Assembly (NCBI RefSeq): GCF_001444405.1
Contig: NZ_CP013187.1
Location: forward strand, 1,922,001 to 1,986,000
Direction of reading: 5' to 3'
DNA: 64,000 bases
Source: Pseudoalteromonas phenolica
Lineage (GTDB): Bacteria; Pseudomonadota; Gammaproteobacteria; Enterobacterales; Alteromonadaceae
Under the pieces are notes generated by a model. It had not been told where the DNA came from. It ran no database searches and saw nothing but the letters and a program-made list of their open reading frames with translations. This document shows, piece after piece, positions 24,560 to 32,656 of this stretch. A program made the translations under genes and the position numbers. Within the stretch, counting starts at the first letter, position 1. Each line of letters opens with the position of its first letter.

Positions 24560-25735
24560 ATGAGCACTGTATCTTTATATAAAGAATTAAACTTTGGATT
24601 AGGTGAAACAGCTGACATGATCCGTGATCATGTTAATAGCTTTGCAAGTGCTGAAATTGCACCACTTGCTGAGAAAACTGATTTAGACAATGCATTCCCA
24701 AATCAACTTTGGCCACAATTCGGGGAGATGGGCTTATTAGGTATTACCGTACCTGAAGAGTTTGGTGGTGCAAATATGGGCTACCTAGAGCACGTTATTG
24801 CGATTGAAGAAATCAGCCGTGCAAGTGCCTCTATCGGTTTAAGCTATGGCGCTCACTCTAACCTGTGTGTAAACCAAATTAACCGCAACGGTAACGACGC
24901 GCAAAAACAAAAGTATCTACCTAAGCTAATCAGCGGCGAACACATTGGCGCTCTAGCTATGAGTGAACCAAATGCTGGTTCTGATGTTGTTTCGATGAAG
25001 TTAAAAGCTGAAAAGAAAGGTGACAAGTACATTCTTAACGGCAATAAAATGTGGATCACTAACGGTCCTGATGCAGATGTTTTAGTTGTTTATGCAAAGA
25101 CTGATTTAGAAGCTGGTTCTAAAGGGATCACAGCCTTCATCATTGAAAAGAACTTCCCAGGTTTTTCTACCGCACAAAAGCTTGATAAATTAGGTATGCG
25201 TGGTTCAAACACCTGTGAGTTGGTTTTTGAAGACTGTGAAGTACCAGAAGAGAACATTCTAGGCACCTTAAACGAAGGCGTTAAAGTGCTCATGAGTGGT
25301 CTTGATTATGAGCGTGTTGTGCTTGCCGGTGGCCCACTAGGTATCATGCAAGCGTGTATGGACATTGTTGTGCCTTATATTCACGAGCGTAAGCAGTTCA
25401 ACAAATCAATTGGTGAGTTCCAGTTAATTCAAGGCAAAGTTGCCGACATGTATACGCAAATGAATGCCGCGCGTTCATACGTATACACGGTAGCAAAAGC
25501 TTGTGACCGTGGTGAAACAACCCGTAAAGATGCTGCAGGTGCCATTTTATATGCTGCAGAGCTAGCAACAAAGCTTGCACTAGATGCGATTCAAATTTTA
25601 GGAGGTAACGGTTACATCAACGAATACGCAACAGGACGACTATTACGTGATGCCAAACTCTATGAGATTGGTGCGGGTACGTCTGAAATTCGCCGTATGT
25701 TAATTGGTCGTGAACTATTCACAGAAAGCCGCTAA
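24560..25735 (+). CDS. liuA: Isovaleryl-CoA dehydrogenase
   Basis: A 391-residue acyl-CoA dehydrogenase that oxidises isovaleryl-CoA to 3-methylcrotonyl-CoA in leucine degradation. Signs: AMSEPNAGSDVVSMKLKA in the FAD-binding part, and DYERVVLAGGPLG near 248, where isovaleryl-CoA dehydrogenases have their catalytic glutamate on this helix rather than near the C-terminus. Accordingly the C-terminal motif is YEIGAGTSEIRRMLIG with glycine-alanine-glycine in place of the EGTNE glutamate seen in the paralog at 19824. An AGGATAACC leader precedes the ATG. It starts 36 bp after liuR and is 9 bp before liuB. Confidence 0.96.
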   Translation: MSTVSLYKELNFGLGETADMIRDHVNSFASAEIAPLAEKTDLDNAFPNQLWPQFGEMGLLGITVPEEFGGANMGYLEHVIAIEEISRASASIGLSYGAHSNLCVNQINRNGNDAQKQKYLPKLISGEHIGALAMSEPNAGSDVVSMKLKAEKKGDKYILNGNKMWITNGPDADVLVVYAKTDLEAGSKGITAFIIEKNFPGFSTAQKLDKLGMRGSNTCELVFEDCEVPEENILGTLNEGVKVLMSGLDYERVVLAGGPLGIMQACMDIVVPYIHERKQFNKSIGEFQLIQGKVADMYTQMNAARSYVYTVAKACDRGETTRKDAAGAILYAAELATKLALDAIQILGGNGYINEYATGRLLRDAKLYEIGAGTSEIRRMLIGRELFTESR

Positions 25736-25744
25736 GGACACACC

Positions 25745-27352
25745 ATGACTGTTTTAAACTCATCTATTAATGTGCATGACAGTCAGTTTAAAGCAAACAG
25801 TGAAGCTATGGCTTCACTGGTTGCAGATTTAAACGACAAAGTTGCTCAACTTGCACAAGGCGGTGGTGAAGCACTTATCGCTCGTCATGAAAGTCGCGGA
25901 AAAATGTTTGTTCGTGACCGCATCAATACCCTTCTTGATGAAGGTTCTCCTTTTCTAGAAATCTCTCAATTTGCTGCGTTTGGCGTTTACGAGGAAGATA
26001 TACCTTGTGCAGGTGTCGTTGCTGGTATTGGCCGAGTTCAAGGCGTTGAGTGTATGATTGTCGGTAACGATGCAACCGTAAAAGGCGGCACTTACTTCCC
26101 ACTGACTGTTAAAAAACATTTACGCGCTCAAGAAATCGCAGAGCGTTGTCATCTACCTTGTATTTATTTGGTTGATTCTGGTGGCGCAAACTTACCCGAA
26201 CAAGACGAAGTATTCCCTGACAAATTGCATTTCGGTCGTATTTTCTATAATCAGGCACGCATGTCGGCTAAGGGCATTCCACAAATTGCCGTGGTAATGG
26301 GTTTATGTACTGCTGGTGGTGCGTATGTACCGGCAATGGCAGATGAAAGTATCATCGTAAAAGAGCAAGGCACGATTTTCTTAGCGGGTCCGCCTCTTGT
26401 AAAAGCAGCAACGGGTGAAGAAGTATCAGCCGAAGATTTAGGCGGTGCAGATGTACACTGTAAAACATCTGGTGTTGCCGATCACTATGCAGAAAACGAC
26501 GAACATGCGCTATCGATTGCCCGTCAATGTGTTGCGCGTTTCAATCATCAACGCCCTACTGCACCTATCCTAAAAGACATTAAGCCACCACGTTACGATA
26601 TTCGTGAAGTGTATGGCATTGTTGGTACTGATCTGAAAAAACCATTTGATGTACGTGAAGTGATTGCACGTATTGTTGATGATTCTCAATTTGACGAATT
26701 CAAGCGCTACTTTGGTGAAACCCTTGTTACTGGCTTTGCTGAAATCTACGGTCATCCAGTAGGGATTGTAGCCAACAACGGTATCTTATTCTCTGAGTCG
26801 GCACAAAAAGGCGCACACTTTATTCAATTATGTGCACAGCGCGACGTTCCTTTGCTGTTTTTGCAAAATATCACTGGCTTTATGGTGGGTCAAAAATACG
26901 AAGCTGAAGGCATCGCTAAACACGGGGCTAAAATGGTAACTGCTGTATCTTGTGCTGACGTGCCTAAATTTACAGTATTAATTGGCGGCTCATACGGCGC
27001 AGGTAACTATGGCATGTGTGGTCGTGCTTATGAGCCTACCATGATGTGGATGTGGCCAAATGCACGTATTTCAGTGATGGGTGGTGAACAAGCTGCGGGT
27101 GTACTGACGCAAGTGCGTCAAGACGGCCTTGCACGTAAGGGTTTGAGCATGACTGACGAAGAAGTTGCTGAGTTCAAAAAGCCAATTGTTGCGCAATATG
27201 AAGAGCAAGGTCATCCTTATTATGCAAGCGCACGTTTATGGGACGACGGTATCATTGACCCTGCTGATACTCGTACTGTTTTAGGTCTTGCCCTTGAAGC
27301 TGCGGCTAACGCGCCTAAGCAAGAATCTAAATTTGGCATTTTCAGAATGTAA
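25745..27352 (+). CDS. liuB: 3-methylcrotonyl-CoA carboxylase, carboxyltransferase (beta) subunit
   Basis: At 535 residues this is a full-length carboxyltransferase with N- and C-lobes: RHESRGKMFVRDRINTLLD, VGNDATVKGGTYFPLTVKKH, the lobe 1 CoA-binding LVDSGGANLPEQDEVFPD, and the lobe 2 biotin-site region LLFLQNITGFMVGQKYE and GGSYGAGNYGMCGRAYEP. It transfers carboxyl from the biotin on LiuD to 3-methylcrotonyl-CoA. GGACACACC precedes the ATG. It lies 9 bp after liuA and 10 bp before liuC. Confidence 0.97.
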   Translation: MTVLNSSINVHDSQFKANSEAMASLVADLNDKVAQLAQGGGEALIARHESRGKMFVRDRINTLLDEGSPFLEISQFAAFGVYEEDIPCAGVVAGIGRVQGVECMIVGNDATVKGGTYFPLTVKKHLRAQEIAERCHLPCIYLVDSGGANLPEQDEVFPDKLHFGRIFYNQARMSAKGIPQIAVVMGLCTAGGAYVPAMADESIIVKEQGTIFLAGPPLVKAATGEEVSAEDLGGADVHCKTSGVADHYAENDEHALSIARQCVARFNHQRPTAPILKDIKPPRYDIREVYGIVGTDLKKPFDVREVIARIVDDSQFDEFKRYFGETLVTGFAEIYGHPVGIVANNGILFSESAQKGAHFIQLCAQRDVPLLFLQNITGFMVGQKYEAEGIAKHGAKMVTAVSCADVPKFTVLIGGSYGAGNYGMCGRAYEPTMMWMWPNARISVMGGEQAAGVLTQVRQDGLARKGLSMTDEEVAEFKKPIVAQYEEQGHPYYASARLWDDGIIDPADTRTVLGLALEAAANAPKQESKFGIFRM

Positions 27353-27362
27353 GGAGCGCACT

Positions 27363-28145
27363 ATGTCGGTCACTTTAAATATAACAAAAACAAAAGTGGC
27401 GATTTTAGAACTAAGTCGCCCTGAAAAACATAACGCCTTTGACTCGCATGTGATCAATGAGTTGATCCAATGCATTGAGCATGCAAATAGCCTTGATATC
27501 CGTGCTTTGGTTTTAAAAACCGAAGGTAAACACTTCTCTGCAGGTGCCGACCTTGGTTGGATGAAATCAATGGCGGGGAATAATTACGATGAAAACGTCG
27601 CAGATTCAGAGCAACTTGCAAAGTTAATGCACGTGCTAGCTACCAGCCCTCACCCAACTCTGTGTTTAGTGCAAGGCGCAGCATTTGGTGGTGCACTGGG
27701 TTTAATCGCCTGTTGTGACATTGCTGTTGCAACTAGCAATTCAAAATTCTGTTTAAGCGAAGTTAAGCTCGGTCTTATCCCTGCCGTTATTAGCCCGTAT
27801 GTCATTAAAGCTATCGGTGAGCGCCAAGCCCGTCGCTACTTTTTAACGGCTGAAGTGTTTATGGCTGATAAAGCGCTAGATATGGGCTTAATTCATGAGA
27901 TTAATGATGAGCTGACTGCTGCACAAGACCAGTTTGTTGAATTATTACTGAACAATGGTCCAGCAGCTGTTAAATCAGCAAAGTCATTAATTAATGAAGT
28001 GGCTAATCAAGACATTGATGCAGAGCTTATTCTTCATACGGCAAAACGCATTGCTGAAATCAGAGTAAGTGAAGAAGGCCAAGAAGGCTTAACTGCATTT
28101 TTCGATAAACGTGCGCCAAATTGGCAAACCGCCGCAAAGCAATAA
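27363..28145 (+). CDS. liuC: Methylglutaconyl-CoA hydratase
   Basis: A 260-residue crotonase with FSAGADLGWMKSM (typical of methylglutaconyl-CoA hydratases, AUH family), GAAFGGALGLIACCDIAVA and SEVKLGLIPAVISPYVIKAIG. It hydrates 3-methylglutaconyl-CoA to HMG-CoA. The start at 27363 follows an AAGGAGCGCACT ribosome site; a longer frame back to 27288 overlaps liuB and has no ribosome site. It is placed between the two carboxylase subunit genes, the usual liu order. Confidence 0.95.
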   Translation: MSVTLNITKTKVAILELSRPEKHNAFDSHVINELIQCIEHANSLDIRALVLKTEGKHFSAGADLGWMKSMAGNNYDENVADSEQLAKLMHVLATSPHPTLCLVQGAAFGGALGLIACCDIAVATSNSKFCLSEVKLGLIPAVISPYVIKAIGERQARRYFLTAEVFMADKALDMGLIHEINDELTAAQDQFVELLLNNGPAAVKSAKSLINEVANQDIDAELILHTAKRIAEIRVSEEGQEGLTAFFDKRAPNWQTAAKQ

Positions 28146-28155
28146 GGTCATTACT

Positions 28156-30120
28156 ATGTTAAAGAAAATTCTAATTGCGAACCGTGGTGAAATTGCCTGC
28201 CGCGTTATGAAAACAGCTAAACGTTTAGGTTTGCGCACCGTTGCCGTTTATTCCGATGCAGATGCCAATGCCCTGCATGTTAAACAGGCTGATGAAGCCT
28301 ACCATATAGGCCCAGCACCAAGTAAAGATTCTTACCTAGTTGCTGATAGAGTTCTAGAAGTAGCAAAACTAGCTGGTGCTGATTGTATTCACCCGGGCTA
28401 CGGCTTTTTATCTGAAAACGATGTTTTTGCGCAAAAGTGTGAAGAATCAGGTATTGCTTTCTTAGGGCCACTGGCAAGCTCTATTGAAGCGATGGGTTCA
28501 AAAACTCGTGCTAAAGAGATAATGGCTGAAGCCAATGTACCGCTTGTGCCTGGTTACTATGGTCAAAACCAAGATGTCGACTTTTTAACGGCAGAAGCTG
28601 AGAAAATTGGTTATCCAGTGCTTATCAAAGCTGCGTTTGGCGGCGGTGGTAAAGGCATGCGTGTTGTTCGTGAAGATTCAGAGTTTGTAAGCGCCTTAGA
28701 AGGTGCAAAACGTGAAGCGCTTGCTGGATTCGGTAACGACCTAGTTTTACTTGAGCGCTACGTAGATACGCCACGTCACGTTGAAGTACAAGTCTTTGCA
28801 GATACGCATGGTAACTGTGTTTATTTAGGTGACCGAGATTGCTCTTTACAACGCCGTCACCAAAAAGTCATTGAAGAAGCTCCTGCCCCGGGTTTATCTG
28901 ACGATCTTCGTCGAGAGATGGGTGAAGCAGCGGTACGTTGTGCTCAAGCAATTAACTATCGCGGTGCAGGTACGGTTGAGTTTCTACTGTGCGGTGACGA
29001 ATTCTTCTTTATGGAAATGAACACGCGCCTGCAAGTTGAACACCCGGTTACAGAAATGGTAACAGGCCTTGACCTTGTTGAATGGCAAATTCGTGTCGCA
29101 AGTGGTGAAGTACTTCCTCTTCAGCAAGATCAAGTGACTTTATCGGGTCATAGTTTTGAAGCGCGTATTTACGCCGAAGATCCGACTGAAAACTTTATGC
29201 CATACTCTGGCACACTAACACATTTATCTTTCCCTGCTGAAAACCAAGGCGTACGTGTTGATACAGGTGTTCAATCGGGTGCTGAGATCAGCCCATTCTA
29301 CGACCCAATGATCGCCAAGTTAATTGTGCATGGCGCAGATCGTAAAACGGCATTGTTAAAGCTTCACCACGCACTTGAAGAAGTGCATTTATCGGGTGTT
29401 AAATCGAACATTGCGTTTTTACATCACCTATCGGGACACGATACTTTTGTTGCTGGTGCACCAGATACCCACTTTATTGATACTCAAACTGATGTATTAA
29501 CTGTTGAGCACGCACCTGAAGAAATGATCTCAGTGATTGCAGCAGCGGCTTACTTAGCAAATAAACAAAACCAAGCGAATTTTGCTGCAGCTAAATCACC
29601 TTGGCAAAGTGCCATAGGCTTTAAGCTAAACCAGTCTGCTTCTGTAGTTGTGCCGTTTGATGGTTTAAACATTAAAGCGTTTGTTCAAGACAATGGCTTT
29701 AAATTAACGGTGAATGGTAACGAGCATACAGTTTCAGCAACTCTTAACAGTGAATCTTTGACTATCAACCTTGATGGTCGTATCTACAAAGCCAGTGCAT
29801 TGGTCAATGACGAGCAAGTGACGGTGATGTTCAGTGCTTTTGTACGTACTTTTGATTTACGCTCTAAACACTACATTAGCCAACATGAGCACGAAGAAGC
29901 ACCATTAGCAGCGCCGCTAAACGGTACGGTTGTAAAACACCTAGTTGATGTCGGTACTGAAGTCGCTAAAGGTGATGCAGTAGTAGTTATAGAAGCCATG
30001 AAGATGGAGTATACGCTTAACGCTCCATTTGCGGGCACATTAACCAGTTATTGCTTTGCTGAAGGCGAATTAGTAAGTCACGGTGCCCTACTTGCCATCG
30101 TTGAAGCTGTGGAGGCATAA
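28156..30120 (+). CDS. liuD: 3-methylcrotonyl-CoA carboxylase, biotin carboxylase/carrier (alpha) subunit
   Basis: A 654-residue protein. Residues 1 to about 450 are biotin carboxylase: KKILIANRGEIACRVM, the ATP-grasp glycine loop KAAFGGGGKGMRVV, and FMEMNTRLQVEHPVTEM with the catalytic residues. A linker domain follows and the C-terminal biotinyl domain carries the EAMKMEY motif, with the biotin lysine at about 616. It carboxylates its own biotin with ATP and bicarbonate for LiuB. The longer frame back to 28111 overlaps liuC; the ATG at 28156 follows AATAAGGTCA. liuE begins two bases after its stop. Confidence 0.97.
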   Translation: MLKKILIANRGEIACRVMKTAKRLGLRTVAVYSDADANALHVKQADEAYHIGPAPSKDSYLVADRVLEVAKLAGADCIHPGYGFLSENDVFAQKCEESGIAFLGPLASSIEAMGSKTRAKEIMAEANVPLVPGYYGQNQDVDFLTAEAEKIGYPVLIKAAFGGGGKGMRVVREDSEFVSALEGAKREALAGFGNDLVLLERYVDTPRHVEVQVFADTHGNCVYLGDRDCSLQRRHQKVIEEAPAPGLSDDLRREMGEAAVRCAQAINYRGAGTVEFLLCGDEFFFMEMNTRLQVEHPVTEMVTGLDLVEWQIRVASGEVLPLQQDQVTLSGHSFEARIYAEDPTENFMPYSGTLTHLSFPAENQGVRVDTGVQSGAEISPFYDPMIAKLIVHGADRKTALLKLHHALEEVHLSGVKSNIAFLHHLSGHDTFVAGAPDTHFIDTQTDVLTVEHAPEEMISVIAAAAYLANKQNQANFAAAKSPWQSAIGFKLNQSASVVVPFDGLNIKAFVQDNGFKLTVNGNEHTVSATLNSESLTINLDGRIYKASALVNDEQVTVMFSAFVRTFDLRSKHYISQHEHEEAPLAAPLNGTVVKHLVDVGTEVAKGDAVVVIEAMKMEYTLNAPFAGTLTSYCFAEGELVSHGALLAIVEAVEA

Positions 30121-30121
30121 C

Positions 30122-31027
30122 ATGGCGTATCCAACTCAGGTCAAAATCGTTGAAGTGGGTGCCCGTGATGGCTTACAAAATGAAAGCAAAGTCACCACTG
30201 AGCAAAAGATAACCCTGCTAAATGGGCTATCTGAAGCTGGTGTTATTCATCTTGAGGCAGGTGCCTTTGTATCGCCTAAGTGGGTGCCGCAAATGGCGGA
30301 CTCGGCTGAAGTTATAAAAGGTTTATCTGTTAACCAAAATGCGCAGCTTTCAGCGCTCACACCAAACTTAAAAGGCGCAGAAGCCGCCCTTGAATGCGGC
30401 ATTAAAGAGTTCGCTATTTTTACCGCGGCCAGCGAAGCGTTTACTCAAAAGAACATTAATTGCTCTATTGAAGAAAGTATTGAGCGCTTTAAACCTGTAG
30501 TAGAGCTAGCTCAGCAACATAACGTTAAAGTTCGCGGCTATGTCAGTTGTGTGGTTGGCTGCCCTTATCAAGGCGATGTGCAACCCGAGGCAGTACTTGA
30601 TGTGTGTAAACAATTGTTGGCTCTTGGCTGTTATGAAATAAGCCTGGGCGACACCATAGGCGTTGGTACACCAAGTAAAGTGAAAAAGCTACTTGATTTG
30701 CTTACTAAAGAACTGCCTTTAGACAAGCTGGCTGTGCACTTTCACGATACCTACGGCCAAGCTATCGCCAATATCCACACGGCACTAGAAATGGGTATTA
30801 GTACCATAGACAGTGCCGTTGCAGGCCTAGGTGGTTGCCCTTATGCACAAGGTGCGTCAGGAAATGTTGCCACTGAAGATGTCATTTACTTACTTGAAGG
30901 GCTTGGCATAAGTACCCAAATTGATTTAGAAAGGCTTGCCAAGGCAGGTTGGGCTATCTGTGATGCCTTAAATAAGCCCCCTGCCAGCAAGGTTTCTTTA
31001 GCATTACGTGCGAAGTGCGAACAATAA
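30122..31027 (+). CDS. liuE: Hydroxymethylglutaryl-CoA lyase
   Basis: A 301-residue TIM-barrel lyase that splits HMG-CoA into acetoacetate and acetyl-CoA. Features: VEVGARDGLQNE at the barrel start (catalytic R and D), the AVHFHDTYGQAIANIH metal-binding segment and the GLGGCPYAQGASGNVATED loop with the family's mobile catalytic cysteine. GGAGGC precedes the ATG, overlapping the end of liuD. A 64-bp gap with a weak hairpin separates it from the CoA-transferase genes, so some attenuation is possible there. Confidence 0.97.
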   Translation: MAYPTQVKIVEVGARDGLQNESKVTTEQKITLLNGLSEAGVIHLEAGAFVSPKWVPQMADSAEVIKGLSVNQNAQLSALTPNLKGAEAALECGIKEFAIFTAASEAFTQKNINCSIEESIERFKPVVELAQQHNVKVRGYVSCVVGCPYQGDVQPEAVLDVCKQLLALGCYEISLGDTIGVGTPSKVKKLLDLLTKELPLDKLAVHFHDTYGQAIANIHTALEMGISTIDSAVAGLGGCPYAQGASGNVATEDVIYLLEGLGISTQIDLERLAKAGWAICDALNKPPASKVSLALRAKCEQ

Positions 31028-31091
31028 AAATGATAGTGGCGTGAGCATAATGCTTGCGCTCTTTTGACAAACAAAAGTTAGGAGTGGTCTT

Positions 31092-31790
31092 ATGGCCGGT
31101 TTTGATAAAGTAGTGAATAGCTACGCCGAAGCAATGGCGGGTTTAAAAGATGGTGATACCATCATCGCCGGTGGTTTTGGTTTATGTGGGATCCCTGAAG
31201 GTTTAATTGCAGAAATTAAACGTCTACAAACCAAAGAGCTGACTGTTGTCTCTAACAACTGTGGTGTTGATGACTTTGGTTTAGGTATTTTATTACAAGA
31301 CCGTCAGATCAAAAAAATCATCGCCTCTTATGTTGGTGAAAATGCCCTTTTCGAGCAGCAATTACTAGACGGCATCATCGACGTTGAGTTAACGCCACAA
31401 GGTACTTTGGCTGAGAAAATGCGTGCCGGTGGTGCAGGTATTCCTGGTTTCTATACTGCAACAGGATACGGTACACCGATTGCTGAAGGTAAAGAAGTTA
31501 AAGAGTTCAACGGCCGCCCTTATATTCTTGAAGAATCAATCACCGGTGAATTTGCCATTGTAAAAGCATGGAAAGCAGACCGTTACGGCAACCTTGTTTT
31601 CCGCCATACGGCAATGAACTTTAACCCTATGGCTGCAACGGCGGGTAAAATTACCGTTGCTGAAGTTGAAGAAATCGTAGAGCCGGGTGAACTTGAACCA
31701 AGTCAAATTCACACACCAGGCATTTATGTAAACCGTGTTATCAAAGGCGACTTTGAAAAACGCATCGAACGCGTTACAACCAGTAAGTAA
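31092..31790 (+). CDS. scoA: 3-oxoacid CoA-transferase, subunit A
   Basis: A 232-residue alpha subunit of succinyl-CoA:3-ketoacid CoA-transferase: GFGLCGIPEGLIAEI near the N-terminus binds the CoA pantetheine, and GTLAEKMRAGGAGIPGFYT and RHTAMNFNPMAATAG are characteristic. With subunit B it activates the acetoacetate released by LiuE to acetoacetyl-CoA, using succinyl-CoA. In Shewanella this gene pair is called liuFG, as I recall. TTAGGAGTGGTCTT supplies the ribosome site. Confidence 0.94.
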   Translation: MAGFDKVVNSYAEAMAGLKDGDTIIAGGFGLCGIPEGLIAEIKRLQTKELTVVSNNCGVDDFGLGILLQDRQIKKIIASYVGENALFEQQLLDGIIDVELTPQGTLAEKMRAGGAGIPGFYTATGYGTPIAEGKEVKEFNGRPYILEESITGEFAIVKAWKADRYGNLVFRHTAMNFNPMAATAGKITVAEVEEIVEPGELEPSQIHTPGIYVNRVIKGDFEKRIERVTTSK

Positions 31791-31801
31791 GGAGCATAAC
31801 A

Positions 31802-32458
31802 ATGGCTTTATCTCGTGAACAAGTTGCAATGCGTGTTGCGCAAGAACTTCAAGACGGTTATTACGTAAATTTAGGTATTGGTATTCCTACCCTGGTGGCT
31901 AACTATGTACCTGACGGCATTGAAGTTATGCTTCAATCAGAAAATGGCTTATTAGGCATGGGTCCATACCCTACTGAAGAGCAAGTTGATGCAGATATGA
32001 TCAATGCGGGTAAAGAAACCGTGACAGCTGCTACTGGTGCAGCTATTTTTAATAGTGCCGAAAGTTTTGCCATGATACGTGGTGGTCATGTAGACTTAAC
32101 GGTTCTAGGTGCATTTGAAGTTGACCAAGAGGGTAATATCGCTTCTTGGATGATCCCGAAAAAATTAATCAAAGGCATGGGTGGCGCGATGGATTTAGTT
32201 GCCGGCGCACAAAACATCATCGTTACTATGACCCATGCCAGTAAACATGGCGACTCTAAATTATTAGAGAAATGCTCGCTGCCTTTAACTGGTGTTAATT
32301 GTGTCAAGAAGATCGTAACTGACCTTGCCGTATTAGAAGTTAAAGATGGCGCATTTTATTTGCTAGAACGCGCGCCGGGTGTTACTGTTGATGAAATTAT
32401 AAGCAAAACAGCGGGTAAGCTGATCGTTGAAGGCGATATCCCTGAAATGCAGTTCTAG
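31802..32458 (+). CDS. scoB: 3-oxoacid CoA-transferase, subunit B
   Basis: A 218-residue beta subunit with the catalytic glutamate in LQSENGLLGMGPYP (about 40-53), GIGIPTLVANYVP before it, and GGHVDLTVLGAFEVDQEGN and MGGAMDLVAGAQ after it. It begins 11 bp after subunit A with AAGGAGC upstream, and ends the leucine operon at a strong terminator. The pair finishes leucine degradation by turning acetoacetate into acetoacetyl-CoA for thiolysis, possibly by the thiolase at the other side of the locus. Confidence 0.94.
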   Translation: MALSREQVAMRVAQELQDGYYVNLGIGIPTLVANYVPDGIEVMLQSENGLLGMGPYPTEEQVDADMINAGKETVTAATGAAIFNSAESFAMIRGGHVDLTVLGAFEVDQEGNIASWMIPKKLIKGMGGAMDLVAGAQNIIVTMTHASKHGDSKLLEKCSLPLTGVNCVKKIVTDLAVLEVKDGAFYLLERAPGVTVDEIISKTAGKLIVEGDIPEMQF

Positions 32459-32526
32459 TTTCAGTGTCAACAATAACAACACGAATGTACCGACCTCATT
32501 CCCAGTGCTAACGCGCTGAGTTACCC

Positions 32527-32554
32527 AAAACCCCTCAAACGAGGGGTTTTTTTT
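32527..32554 (+). terminator. Rho-independent terminator of the liu operon
   Basis: A perfect stem AAAACCCCTC / GAGGGGTTTT with the 4-base loop AAAC is followed by four more T residues. It lies about 70 bp after the scoB stop. Confidence 0.93.
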
Positions 32555-32656
32555 CGTCTATAACTTTCTACATTTAGTTACAAACTTAAATTATTCGTTT
32601 CAATTTAAGTGTTAAACTATGTACCGATAATATACAAACAATATGGACATATAAAA

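Noticed and set aside
31028..31091. Weak hairpin between liuE and scoA
   Set aside because: Its stem has several G-U pairs and only TTTT after it; the CoA-transferase genes most likely share the liu transcript.
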